NCBI RefSeq assembly: GCF_000007665.1
Contig: NC_006087.1
Span: forward strand, 1,798,001-1,862,000
Length of the DNA: 64,000 nucleotides
Direction: 5' to 3'
From: Leifsonia xyli subsp. xyli str. CTCB07
Lineage (GTDB): Bacteria > Actinomycetota > Actinomycetes > Actinomycetales > Microbacteriaceae
Made by a program: the position numbers and the translations under genes. The number at the start of each line of letters is the position of its first letter. Within the stretch, counting starts at the first letter, position 1. Positions 54,497 to 63,435 of the stretch are shown here, in pieces. Under the pieces are notes generated by a model, which was not told where the DNA came from, did no database searches, and saw only the letters and a list, made by a program, of their open reading frames with translations.

Positions 54497-55411
54497 TCAG
54501 ATCCCCAGGCGGACGATGCGGTAGTTGTCGGTCCAGATCGGCCGGATGGAGACCGCCTTGCCCTGCGTGGGAGCGTCCAGGATGTTGCCGTTTCCCGCGT
54601 AGAAACCGTCGTGGCCGGGCATGATGACGAGGTCGCCGGGGCGGGCGTCTTCGATGGAGATCGTCTTGCCCTGAGCGGCCTGGCCCGACACGGAGTGCGG
54701 CAGGGAGATGCCGAACTGCGCGTAGACGTACATCACGTAGCCGGAGCAGTCGAAGCCGGCGGGGGTGGAGCCGCCGTAGATGTAGGGCGTTCCGACGTAC
54801 TGCTGGGCGACTGAGAACACCCGGTCGAGGCTGAAGTCCGGGTATGGCGGTTTGGCCAGGAATTGCTGGACGGAGGGGCCGGAGTAGCTGGTCGCGTAGC
54901 GGGTCAGCGTGACCGCGGCGCGCTGGCGGGCAACCTCGGCGTCAGCGGCAGCCTTCTGAGCGGCGAGCTGCTGCTCGGTGGTCGCGCTGACAGCCTCGCG
55001 GCCGGCTGTCGAGGAGACGACGTCGCTGACCTCGACGCTCTGCGATTGCGCTTTCTTCATGCTATCGGCGGCTGTGGGGCCGAAAGCCGAACTCCCGGCT
55101 TCGTCCGGGTTGAAAGCGAAGGCGGGGATGGACATGGTGGCGACGATGCCGGTCGCGACGCCGATCGCCGCGACGTTGAGAGCCCAGCCGCCCTTGCGCT
55201 TGCCGTCCGGCTTGGCGGCGGTCGCGGCAGCACCCGTCGAGGAGACCGCGGACCCAGCTGGCCCCCATGTCGAGCGGGTGACCATCCCGGTCTCTCGCTC
55301 GGCGCGGAGAGACCGGCGCGACACAGAGAGGAGAGCGGAATCCTGAGGGGTGGAGTGAGGGTCCTGAGAGGCCCCGTCCTGGGTGAGACCGAGCGTATCA
55401 GAGTGTGCCAA
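54497..55411 (-). CDS. Secreted NlpC/P60 (C40) peptidoglycan hydrolase
   Basis: 304 residues from a TTG at 55411, preferred because AGGAGG stands 7 nt upstream. A long cytoplasmic lead of about 75 residues precedes the membrane segment ALNVAAIGVATGIVATMSIP with a possible cut after AFAF. A coiled-coil region (EQQLAAQKAAADAEVARQRA) leads to the catalytic domain: GTPYIYGGSTPAGFDCSGYV (Cys), LPHSVSGQAAQGKTISIEDA and DLVIMPGHDGFYAG (His). It cuts peptide stems in the wall, probably for cell separation. A possible c-di-AMP riboswitch precedes it. Confidence 0.92.
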   Translation of the reverse strand: MAHSDTLGLTQDGASQDPHSTPQDSALLSVSRRSLRAERETGMVTRSTWGPAGSAVSSTGAAATAAKPDGKRKGGWALNVAAIGVATGIVATMSIPAFAFNPDEAGSSAFGPTAADSMKKAQSQSVEVSDVVSSTAGREAVSATTEQQLAAQKAAADAEVARQRAAVTLTRYATSYSGPSVQQFLAKPPYPDFSLDRVFSVAQQYVGTPYIYGGSTPAGFDCSGYVMYVYAQFGISLPHSVSGQAAQGKTISIEDARPGDLVIMPGHDGFYAGNGNILDAPTQGKAVSIRPIWTDNYRIVRLGI

Positions 55412-55439
55412 CGTGCAACCTCCTGGCGCTCCTGCGGCA

Positions 55440-55575
55440 TTGGGGGGCCGCCCCGTCTACGTGGATTGGCGTCGGTTCACCGGCCGGGAGACGGGATGCG
55501 GGGGGTGGAGCGTCCCGGTCGGGTTCCTGGTGGGCCGGCTTCTGGCCCGTTCGGACTCGTAAGAGAATACGGGAC
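55440..55575 (-). promoter_or_regulatory. Candidate c-di-AMP (ydaO/yuaA) riboswitch in the leader of the NlpC/P60 gene
   Basis: On the minus strand the leader contains, in order, ACGAGTCCGAACGGGCC, CCAGGAACCCGACCGGG, CCGGCCGGTGAACCG and GACGCCAATCCACGTAGACG. Order and partial matches recall conserved blocks of ydaO RNAs (CCGAGTCCAAC..., CCGGGGAACC, GGGTGAA, GACAGCTAACCTCGTAGGC), and in Actinobacteria these commonly control wall hydrolases. Matches are imperfect and I could not fold it, so this is a hypothesis. Confidence 0.4.
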
Positions 55576-55630
55576 GACTTCTGGTTTGTCACATCTTTTC
55601 GAGGACTTCTTAACGAACGGGTAACAGATT

Positions 55631-56320
55631 TCAGGCGTCGACGAAGATGTGCGCAGCAAGTTCGTTGGGCAGTTCCAACCCCGTCTCGGCCCCGTCGATC
55701 TGGACGGCGACATAGGAGCCATTCGCCGAGAAAACGCCGGTCGAGCCGGGAATCACTCCCGCCTTTTTGAGCTGCGACAGCAGCTCGGGATCAACCTGCG
55801 CCGGCTCCCCGAGGCGGCGGATCCTAGCAGTCACCCCGGAATCGGCGGCGCGCACGGTCTCCACGAGGTTCACCAGGTTCCCGGTGGAGGCGGTTTCGGC
55901 GACGCCGAGTTCGCCGAGGCCCGGGATGGGGTTGCCGTAGGGCGACTCCGTCGGGTTGCCGAGCATGGTGAGCAGCTTCCGCTCGACCTGCTCGCTCATG
56001 ACGTGCTCCCACCGGCAGGCCTCCTCGTGAACGTACTCCCATTCGAGCTCGATGACGTCGCTGAGGAGGCGCTCGGCCAGGCGGTGCTTGCGCATGACAT
56101 GCACAGCCTTGCGGCGGCCGTCGCCGGTCAGCTCCAGGTGGCGGTCGCCCGACACGACGACGAGGCCGTCGCGCTCCATGCGGCCGACGGTCTGCGAGAC
56201 GGTCGGGCCAGAGTGCCCGAGGCGCTCGGAGATGCGCGCGCGCAGGGGGACGATGTTGTCCTCCTCCAGCTCCAGGATGGTGCGAAGGTACATTTCGGTC
56301 GTGTCGATCAGATCGGTCAT
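55631..56320 (-). CDS. ideR: DtxR/IdeR-type iron-dependent repressor
   Basis: 229 residues from the ATG at 56320 (MTDLIDTTEMYLRTILELEE) with GGAGGGG upstream. N-terminal winged helix ARISERLGHSGPTVSQTVGR and MERDGLVVVSGDRHLELT; metal-binding and dimerisation domain RKHRLAERLLSDVIELEWEY, VHEEACRWEHVMSEQVERKL with the Cys/Glu/His ligand set of IdeR; C-terminal SH3-like domain QIDGAETGLELPNELAAHIF. It represses iron uptake genes when Fe(II) is bound. Divergent from serC. Confidence 0.92.
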   Translation of the reverse strand: MTDLIDTTEMYLRTILELEEDNIVPLRARISERLGHSGPTVSQTVGRMERDGLVVVSGDRHLELTGDGRRKAVHVMRKHRLAERLLSDVIELEWEYVHEEACRWEHVMSEQVERKLLTMLGNPTESPYGNPIPGLGELGVAETASTGNLVNLVETVRAADSGVTARIRRLGEPAQVDPELLSQLKKAGVIPGSTGVFSANGSYVAVQIDGAETGLELPNELAAHIFVDA

Positions 56321-56429
56321 GGACCCCTCCACTGGCGGGCGCGAATGTCGCACTAGAGCCTACTTGCTGCCGCTGGCAGCGCGGTGACAGCATTCCGGGT
56401 GGCCGTCAGGAGGATGCGGCAGCCCCTAA

Positions 56430-57554
<1,125 letters not shown>

Positions 57555-57557
57555 GCC

Positions 57558-57800
57558 GTGCGGCTCTGGCTGCGCGAGAGCGAGCGCCGGCCCGATCCGG
57601 CGCCCCTCCCGGCGGACGACCGGCGGGCCGTGCTCACCGGTCTGGTCCTGTAGTTCGCCGCCCTCGCTGCGACACTCGCCTTCGCCAGCCCGCTCAGCGC
57701 TGTGGACGAGAGCCGGTGGCGCTGGACGATCGTCGCCGGTCTCGCCCTCGGCGTGCTCGGGCTCGCCTACCTCAACACCGGACGGGACCGCCGGCGCTGA
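57558..57800 (+). pseudogene. DUF2530 membrane protein interrupted by an amber codon
   Basis: 81 codons in one frame starting at the GTG at 57558: VRLWLRESERRPDPAPLPAD, then RRAVLTGLVL, TAG at 57651-57653 (codon 32), then FAALAATLAFASPLSAVDES and WTIVAGLALGVLGLAYLNTG. The layout (basic Arg-rich start, two membrane helices, RRR tail) is that of actinobacterial DUF2530. In relatives I recall a Trp at this place, so TGG to TAG is the likely change. Translation would stop inside the first helix. Confidence 0.82.
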
Positions 57801-57821
57801 GCCGCCGGGCGGCGACCAGCG

Positions 57822-58424
57822 TCACAGAACAGCGCCCTCCCCGTCGGGGAGGACAGGCTCGGCATCGGCTTCGATGTCCGTGGCTTCGTCGTCGACGCCC
57901 GTCGGCAGGAGGCCGGTTTCGCCCCCGACACTGTCGATGTCGACGCCGTCCACGTCGTCCCCGGCATGCAGATCGTGGATGTCGTGGTCGTCTTCGTCGT
58001 CGAAGCCGTCGCTATCCTCATCCTCATCCTCATCCTCGTCGGGCCGGTCCTCGCCGTCCTCGTCATCGTCGTCCGCCTCGACCGTGAGGGCCTCCTGCGC
58101 CGCCTGGTACTCGGCGAGACGTTCCGACCACGGCACCCAATCGGGCGCGAGCAACGACTCCTCGCCGGGCATCAGCTCGGCTTCGAGCACAGTCGGCTGG
58201 ACACCGTCCTCCGCGCGTCCGACCGAGACCGTCCAGCGCCAGCCGGGGTAGCCGGGCAGCGTGCAGGCGAACAGCAGGGAGACGGCTCCGCCGGCCTCGA
58301 CGACGTGACCGAGCGGCTCGCCGACCGTGGACTCGGGAGTGATCTCGGCCAGAGCCGCCCGGGCGAGGGAGATGGCCGCGACAAGCTCCCGGAAGTCGCC
58401 GGGCTCCGCAGGGCTCTCAGGCAT
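57822..58424 (-). CDS. DUF3027 family protein with acidic tail
   Basis: 200 residues from the ATG at 58424, which overlaps the stop of the cold-shock gene by 8 bp. The folded part has ARAALAEITPESTVGEPLGH, FACTLPGYPGWRWTVSVGRA and PTVLEAELMPGEESLLAPDW then VPWSERLAEY, the DUF3027 signature. From residue about 115 on, it is an extremely acidic, disordered tail (EDRPDEDEDEDEDSDGFDDE) ending LPDGEGAVL. The cold-shock-DUF3027 pair is conserved in Actinobacteria; a role in nucleic-acid handling is only guessed. Confidence 0.85.
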   Translation of the reverse strand: MPESPAEPGDFRELVAAISLARAALAEITPESTVGEPLGHVVEAGGAVSLLFACTLPGYPGWRWTVSVGRAEDGVQPTVLEAELMPGEESLLAPDWVPWSERLAEYQAAQEALTVEADDDDEDGEDRPDEDEDEDEDSDGFDDEDDHDIHDLHAGDDVDGVDIDSVGGETGLLPTGVDDEATDIEADAEPVLPDGEGAVL

Positions 58425-58797
58425 CCAGGTCATCCGCGACGCGCCGCAGCACGGCGGCGATCTTGACGCCGTGCGCCTTGTCCGGGTACTTGCCGCGGCG
58501 CAGGTTCGCACCGATGCCGTCGAGCAGCTTCACGAGGTCCTCCACGATGATCGCCATATCGTCGGCGGATCTGCGCTTCAGTTTGACCAGGCTCGGCGGG
58601 GCCTCGAGCACCCGCACGGAGAGCGCCTGGGCGCCGCGCTTGCCGTCGGCGATGCCGAACTCGAGACGGCTCCCCGCTTTGACCACGGCGCCCGCGAGCA
58701 GCGCCGAGGCGTGCAGGAAGACTTCCTGACCGTCATCGGAGCTGATGAAGCCGAAGCCTTTCTCGTCGTCGTAGAATTTGACCTTGCCGGTTGGCAT
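58417..58797 (-). CDS. Cold-shock domain protein
   Basis: 126 residues. Residues 1-65 form a cold-shock domain: MPTGKVKFYDDEKGFGFISS (RNP1, KGFGFI) and QEVFLHASAL (RNP2, VFLH). The C-terminal 60 residues are a helical extension (DDMAIIVEDLVKLLDGIGAN) found in the CspB-like proteins that are paired with DUF3027. It binds single-stranded RNA or DNA. The ATG at 58797 follows GAGGTT at a short distance. Divergent from the small membrane protein gene. Confidence 0.93.
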   Translation of the reverse strand: MPTGKVKFYDDEKGFGFISSDDGQEVFLHASALLAGAVVKAGSRLEFGIADGKRGAQALSVRVLEAPPSLVKLKRRSADDMAIIVEDLVKLLDGIGANLRRGKYPDKAHGVKIAAVLRRVADDLDA

Positions 58798-58853
58798 GGG
58801 AACCTCACTTCACATGGCGGATCGAATGATCAACCTCAATTATCCTTGATTCC

Positions 58854-59144
58854 GTGACCCAGCAGACGCCGCCGCCGTTTTCCCGTCTCCAGCGGATACT
58901 CTCTTACATCGCCGCAGCCCTCGTCGCGGTCTCACTCCTGTGCATCGCGGCCATCCTGATCGGCTCCGCCCTGGGCAGGATGCCGCAGCAAGGCTCCGGT
59001 GAGGGGCTGTGGCCGGCCGTGTTCCTGTTCCCCCTCGCCGCGTTCCCCCTCGCGTTCGTCCTGATTATCGCGATCATCGTCGCCGGAGCGCTCCAGCGCC
59101 GCCGGGCGGCGGCGAAAATGGCCGGTCCGAAGAACAGGCGCTGA
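58854..59144 (+). CDS. Small two-helix membrane protein
   Basis: 96 residues from a GTG at 58854. Two membrane helices, ILSYIAAALVAVSLLCIAAI and FLFPLAAFPLAFVLIIAIIV, with a basic C-terminus (QRRRAAAKMAGPKNRR) that sets the topology with both ends inside. Family not recognised; this position between csp and the helicase-associated gene is common for a multidrug-ligase-like small membrane protein in relatives (uncertain). Confidence 0.7.
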   Translation: MTQQTPPPFSRLQRILSYIAAALVAVSLLCIAAILIGSALGRMPQQGSGEGLWPAVFLFPLAAFPLAFVLIIAIIVAGALQRRRAAAKMAGPKNRR

Positions 59145-59166
59145 CGGTCAGCGCGGGGTCCCTGCG

Positions 59167-61011
59167 ATGACCACGACGCTCGCCCTGGCCGCGCGGCTGC
59201 GTGCGCTGCCGGACGCCGGACTCGTAGCCGCGCTGCACGCCCGGCCGATTCGCCGCGCGGGCGTCTCCGACTTCTTCGACCTCGCCGAAGCGCTGCTCGA
59301 TCCCGAGGCCGTGCAGCGCGCGCTCACCGGTCTGGACCGCACCCGGCTCGCGGCGCTGGCGCTGCTCGGCCGCGCGGGCGGCTTCCTCGACGCCGCGGCC
59401 CTCGCGTACGGGTTCGCCGCACACCCCGCGACGGCCGGGGGCGCCGAGCAGGAAGCGGCCGGAGCGCTGGCTGACCTGGCCGGAGCATTCCTCGTCCATC
59501 CCGGGGACAGCCGGTACGCGGCTTACCCGGCCGTGACAGCGGCGATTGAGCCCAGCGCAGAGGAACTGCTCGCCGCCGCGCCACCGGCGGCGCTCGCGCT
59601 GGCGCCAGTGGCCGATCAGCGCTTCACCGACCGTCTCGCGGCCGAACGGGCGTTCGAGGCCGTCGCCGCGGTCTCCGAGCTGCTGGCCGAGCTGGGGCGC
59701 GAAGGCGCCCGCGAGTTGCAGAAGGGCGGCCTGGCGCTGCCAGCGACGAAGCGCCTGGCCGAGGCGCTGAGCGTGGAGGAGTCCGTGGTGCCGGTGGCTC
59801 TCTCCGTCGCAGGGCGCGCCGGGCTCGCCACCGTGGGCGACGGAACCTGGCTGCCGACCGAAGCGGCCTCCGGCTGGCGGCACTCGGCCGCCGCCGACCG
59901 CTGGCGCGTCCTCGCCGCCGGCTGGTGGGAGGCGCTGCCCGCCGGGCTGCGCTCGCTTCTGGCCAGTCGCAACCGCGCCAGGTGGGGAGAGAGCCTGCGC
60001 GAGCACATCGCCTGGCTGTACCCGGCTGCGGCCGCGGAGGCCCAGCAGCGGATGGAGGCACGCACCCGGGAGGCCGAGTGGCTGGGTGTGACGGCGCAGC
60101 AGACGCCGAGCAGCGCCGGGACCGCCCTCGTAACGAGGGGCCCGGAGGCCGCGGCCGGACTCCTGGCCGGGCTGTTCCCAGCGCAGGTGGACCGCGTCTA
60201 CCTGCAGCACGACCTCACCGTCATCTCCCCCGGCCCGCTCGCCCCGAACGTGGAGACGCGGCTGCGGACGATGGCGGAGATGGAGAGCCGGGCGCTGGCC
60301 TCCACCTTCCGGTTCTCGGCGGCCAGCATCGACCGTGCCGTCACGGCAGGCGAGACGGCGGCGAGCATCCTCGACTTCCTCGCGGCGGTGTCGCTGACCG
60401 GTGTGCCGCAGCCGCTCGGCTACCTCATCGCGGACGCGGTCGAACGGCACGGCCGGGTGCGGGTGCGGTCGGGCGAGGACGGCGGCGCGCTCGTATACAC
60501 GGCCGACGCGACGCTCGTGGAGGCGATCGCGGTCGACCGATCGCTCCGGGCGCTGCGCCTCGTGCGTGACGACGCCACCCTGACGAGCCCTCTCCCCCGG
60601 GATGTCGTCTACTGGGCGCTCAGCGACGCGCGGTATCCGGTCGTGGCAGAAGACGATGCGGGAGCGCCGGTGGCCCTGCGGCGGCAACGGGTCGCGCCTC
60701 CCCCGGTCACCACCTCCCGGGACCCGGACGCGGAGCTCGTCGCGCGGCTGCGGGAAGCCGAGGGCGAGGCGGGAGCCGACACGACCGTCGCCCTCACCGC
60801 TCAGCAGTTGCTCGCGCGCCAGCTCGATCAGGCCGTGCGCGCGCGCCAGCCAATCATCGTGGAAGTCGCCCTGCCCGACGGCCGGATCGTGGACTACCAG
60901 CTGGAGCCGACCGGTGTGGGCGGCGGCCGACTGCGCGGCCGGGACCGCGCGGCAGACATCGAACGCACACTGCCGCTCTCCAGCGTCAAAGGGCTGCGCA
61001 GCGTAGAGTGA
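59167..61011 (+). CDS. Helicase-associated protein (XPB/Ssl2-like N-terminal domain)
   Basis: 614 residues, soluble, Ala/Leu-rich helical. It begins TTTLALAARLRALPDAGLVA and has winged-helix-like repeats up to residue about 280. The conserved second half has VYLQHDLTVISPGPLAPNVE, TRLRTMAEMESRALASTFRF, then SAASIDRAVTAGETAASILDF and GVPQPLGYLIADAVERHGRV, as in the actinobacterial protein always encoded beside XPB. It probably assists the helicase. Only 6 bp separate the two genes. Intact. Confidence 0.88.
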   Translation: MTTTLALAARLRALPDAGLVAALHARPIRRAGVSDFFDLAEALLDPEAVQRALTGLDRTRLAALALLGRAGGFLDAAALAYGFAAHPATAGGAEQEAAGALADLAGAFLVHPGDSRYAAYPAVTAAIEPSAEELLAAAPPAALALAPVADQRFTDRLAAERAFEAVAAVSELLAELGREGARELQKGGLALPATKRLAEALSVEESVVPVALSVAGRAGLATVGDGTWLPTEAASGWRHSAAADRWRVLAAGWWEALPAGLRSLLASRNRARWGESLREHIAWLYPAAAAEAQQRMEARTREAEWLGVTAQQTPSSAGTALVTRGPEAAAGLLAGLFPAQVDRVYLQHDLTVISPGPLAPNVETRLRTMAEMESRALASTFRFSAASIDRAVTAGETAASILDFLAAVSLTGVPQPLGYLIADAVERHGRVRVRSGEDGGALVYTADATLVEAIAVDRSLRALRLVRDDATLTSPLPRDVVYWALSDARYPVVAEDDAGAPVALRRQRVAPPPVTTSRDPDAELVARLREAEGEAGADTTVALTAQQLLARQLDQAVRARQPIIVEVALPDGRIVDYQLEPTGVGGGRLRGRDRAADIERTLPLSSVKGLRSVE

Positions 61012-61017
61012 GCTGTC

Positions 61018-62658
61018 ATGTCCGATGGCCCCCTGATCGTCCAGAGCGATCGCACCGTGCTGCTCGAGGTCGCCCATCCCGACGCCGAGGACGCCCGGCG
61101 CGATCTGGCTGTGTTCGCCGAGCTGGAGCGCGCGCCCGAGCACATCCACACCTACCGGATCACCCGGCTGGGCCTCTGGAACGCCCGCGCTGCCGGGCAC
61201 ACCGCCGACGACATGCTCGGGACGCTGGAGCGCTACTCCAAATTCCCCCTCCCGCAGACCGTGTCGGTGGATGTGGCCGAGACCGTCGCGCGCTACGGCC
61301 GGCTGGTCATCGAGCGCGACGGGGAAGGCGCGCTGGTGCTGCGCTCGGACGACCTGGCGGTGCTGACCGAGGTGGCCGGGGCAAAGCGCATCGCGCCGCT
61401 GCTGCTGGAGCGGCGCGACGACGAGACGTTCGCCGTCGAGGCCTGGGCGCGCGGGCAGCTCAAACAGGAGCTCGTGAAGCTCGGCTGGCCCGCCGAAGAC
61501 CTCGCCGGGTACACACCGGGCACGCCGCACGAGATCGGCCTGCGCGAGGACGGCTGGGCGCTGCGCGACTACCAGCGGAAGGCCATCGGCAACTTCTTCG
61601 ACGGCGGCTCCGGCGTGGTGGTCCTGCCGTGCGGCGCGGGCAAGACGCTTGTGAGCGCGGGAGCGATGGCCACGGCCAAGACCACAACGCTCATCCTGGT
61701 CACCAACACGGTGTCGGCACGGCAGTGGCGCGACGAGCTGCTGAAGCGGACCACCCTGACCGCTGAGGAGATCGGCGAGTACTCGGGCCAGGTCAAGGAG
61801 GTCAAACCGGTCACCATCACCACATACCAGATCCTCACGGCCAAGCGGAAGGGCGAGTACGCCCACCTGGCCCTGCTGGACGCGCTGGACTGGGGGCTCG
61901 TGGTCTACGACGAGGTACACCTGCTCCCCGCCCCCGTCTTCAAATTGACCGCGGAGTTGCAAGCCCGCAGACGGCTCGGGCTCACCGCGACGCTGGTGCG
62001 CGAGGACGGCCGCGAGGGCGATGTGTTCAGCCTGATCGGCCCCAAACGCTTCGATGCGCCGTGGAAGGAGATCGAGGCGCAGGGTTTCATCTCCCCTGCC
62101 GCCTGCTACGAGGTGCGGATCGATCTGCCGCCCGGCGAGCGGCTGAGCTACGCGGCCGCCGCGGACGACGAGCGCTACCGGCTCGCGGCGACGGCGCCCG
62201 CGAAACAGGAGGTCGTGCGGCGGCTGGTCGAGCGGCACGCGGGCGAGCGCATCCTGGTCATCGGGCAGTACCTCGATCAGATCGACGAGCTCGCCGAGGC
62301 GCTCGGCGCGCCACAGCTGACCGGCGCGACGGCCGTGGAGGAACGCGAGCGGCTGTATCAGGAGTTCCGGGAGGGCACGACACCGGTGCTGGTGGTGAGC
62401 AAGGTCGCGAACTTCTCGGTGGACCTCCCGGAGGCAACGGTCGCCATCCAGGTCTCCGGCTCGTACGGCTCGCGGCAGGAGGAGGCGCAGCGCCTCGGCC
62501 GGCTGCTCCGACCGAAGGAGTCGGGCCTCTCGGCGAACTTCTACACGCTCGTCGCGCGCGACACCGTCGATCAGGACTTCGCGCAGAATCGGCAGCGGTT
62601 CCTGGCAGAGCAGGGCTACTCGTACACGATCCTGGACGCGCACGCGCTGGCGGCGTAG
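61018..62658 (+). CDS. DNA repair helicase XPB (superfamily 2)
   Basis: 546 residues. N-terminal damage-recognition-like domain GPLIVQSDRTVLLEVAHPDA; helicase motifs: ALRDYQRKAIGNFFDGGSGV (Q-like), VVLPCGAGKTLVSAGAMATA (motif I), VYDEVHLLPAPVF (DEVH box), RLGLTATLVREDGREGDVF (motif III with the RED triad), and ATVAIQVSGSYGSRQEEAQR and LGRLLRPKE (VI). It unwinds 3' to 5'. Bacterial XPB with its partner is typical of Actinobacteria. Intact. Confidence 0.95.
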   Translation: MSDGPLIVQSDRTVLLEVAHPDAEDARRDLAVFAELERAPEHIHTYRITRLGLWNARAAGHTADDMLGTLERYSKFPLPQTVSVDVAETVARYGRLVIERDGEGALVLRSDDLAVLTEVAGAKRIAPLLLERRDDETFAVEAWARGQLKQELVKLGWPAEDLAGYTPGTPHEIGLREDGWALRDYQRKAIGNFFDGGSGVVVLPCGAGKTLVSAGAMATAKTTTLILVTNTVSARQWRDELLKRTTLTAEEIGEYSGQVKEVKPVTITTYQILTAKRKGEYAHLALLDALDWGLVVYDEVHLLPAPVFKLTAELQARRRLGLTATLVREDGREGDVFSLIGPKRFDAPWKEIEAQGFISPAACYEVRIDLPPGERLSYAAAADDERYRLAATAPAKQEVVRRLVERHAGERILVIGQYLDQIDELAEALGAPQLTGATAVEERERLYQEFREGTTPVLVVSKVANFSVDLPEATVAIQVSGSYGSRQEEAQRLGRLLRPKESGLSANFYTLVARDTVDQDFAQNRQRFLAEQGYSYTILDAHALAA

Positions 62659-62664
62659 CGGAGG

Positions 62665-63435
62665 TCAGGCGGCGGCTCCGGCGCGGACGTAACGGAGGAG
62701 CAGCGTGTCCTCCGAGTGCAGAACGTGCGCGAGCCGCATCCCGACCGGCTCGATCGGCGCAGCGCCGACCGCGATGCGGGTGGCCGAGCCCGCCTCGAGC
62801 CGCGGGCTCAGGGTGAGGCACAGCTCGTCCACGACTCCGCCCGCGAGGAGGTCGCCGAACAGGCGCGGACCGCCCTCGCAGTGGATGCGGCGCAGTCCCC
62901 GTGCGGCTAGCTCCCGCACCAGCAGCCGCGGCTCGACGCGCTGGGCGCCGCACACGACGACGTCCGCCACCTCGGCAAGCGCCTCGCGGGCGCCGGCGCG
63001 CGAGCGCTCCGAAGTGAGGACCAGCGGGCGCTCGGGGGCCTCGCGGAAGATCGGACCGGCCGGGTCGAGGTCGAGGACGGCGCTGACGATGGCGAACACA
63101 GGGTGCTCGGTCAACCCGTCCGCCCGGCGGGCCCGTTGCGATGCCGCGTCCACGCGCATCGCGCCGTAGCCTTCCGCGCGAATCGTCCCCGCCCCCACGA
63201 CCACGACATCGCAGAGGCGGCGCAGGATGTCGAACACGCGCTTGTCGGCGTCGTCCGAGAGGCCGCCAGAGAGACCCTGCTCGGTGGCCGCGCCGTCGAG
63301 GCTGGCGACGAAGTTCACGCGCAGCCAGGACGGACCGGCGCCGGTTCCGGCGGTGTAGAGCGCAGCGAGCTCGGTGTCGTCGAGTCCGCTCGCGCCGGGT
63401 GCCGGGCGCAAGCGGACGAGAGCCGGGTCAGTCAT
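62665..63435 (-). CDS. Pyrimidine reductase family protein (RibD C-terminal domain)
   Basis: 256 residues from the ATG at 63435 (MTDPALVRLRPAPGASG), favoured by GGGAG 7 nt upstream; an ATG two codons earlier is possible. Dihydrofolate-reductase-like fold: WLRVNFVASLDGAATEQGLS, DVVVVGAGTIRAEGYGAM, RIHCEGGPRLFGDLLAGGVV and VDELCLTLSPRLEAG. Relatives reduce the ribose of pyrimidine intermediates in riboflavin synthesis; the stand-alone form next to folP is a common actinobacterial arrangement with uncertain substrate. It overlaps the end of folP by 8 bp. Confidence 0.87.
   Translation of the reverse strand: MTDPALVRLRPAPGASGLDDTELAALYTAGTGAGPSWLRVNFVASLDGAATEQGLSGGLSDDADKRVFDILRRLCDVVVVGAGTIRAEGYGAMRVDAASQRARRADGLTEHPVFAIVSAVLDLDPAGPIFREAPERPLVLTSERSRAGAREALAEVADVVVCGAQRVEPRLLVRELAARGLRRIHCEGGPRLFGDLLAGGVVDELCLTLSPRLEAGSATRIAVGAAPIEPVGMRLAHVLHSEDTLLLRYVRAGAAA

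Noticed and set aside
59074..62643. A 1189-codon open frame on the minus strand across the helicase-associated and XPB genes
   Set aside because: Antisense of two well-conserved genes; Arg/Gln-rich, no domain; a GC-rich codon-position artefact.
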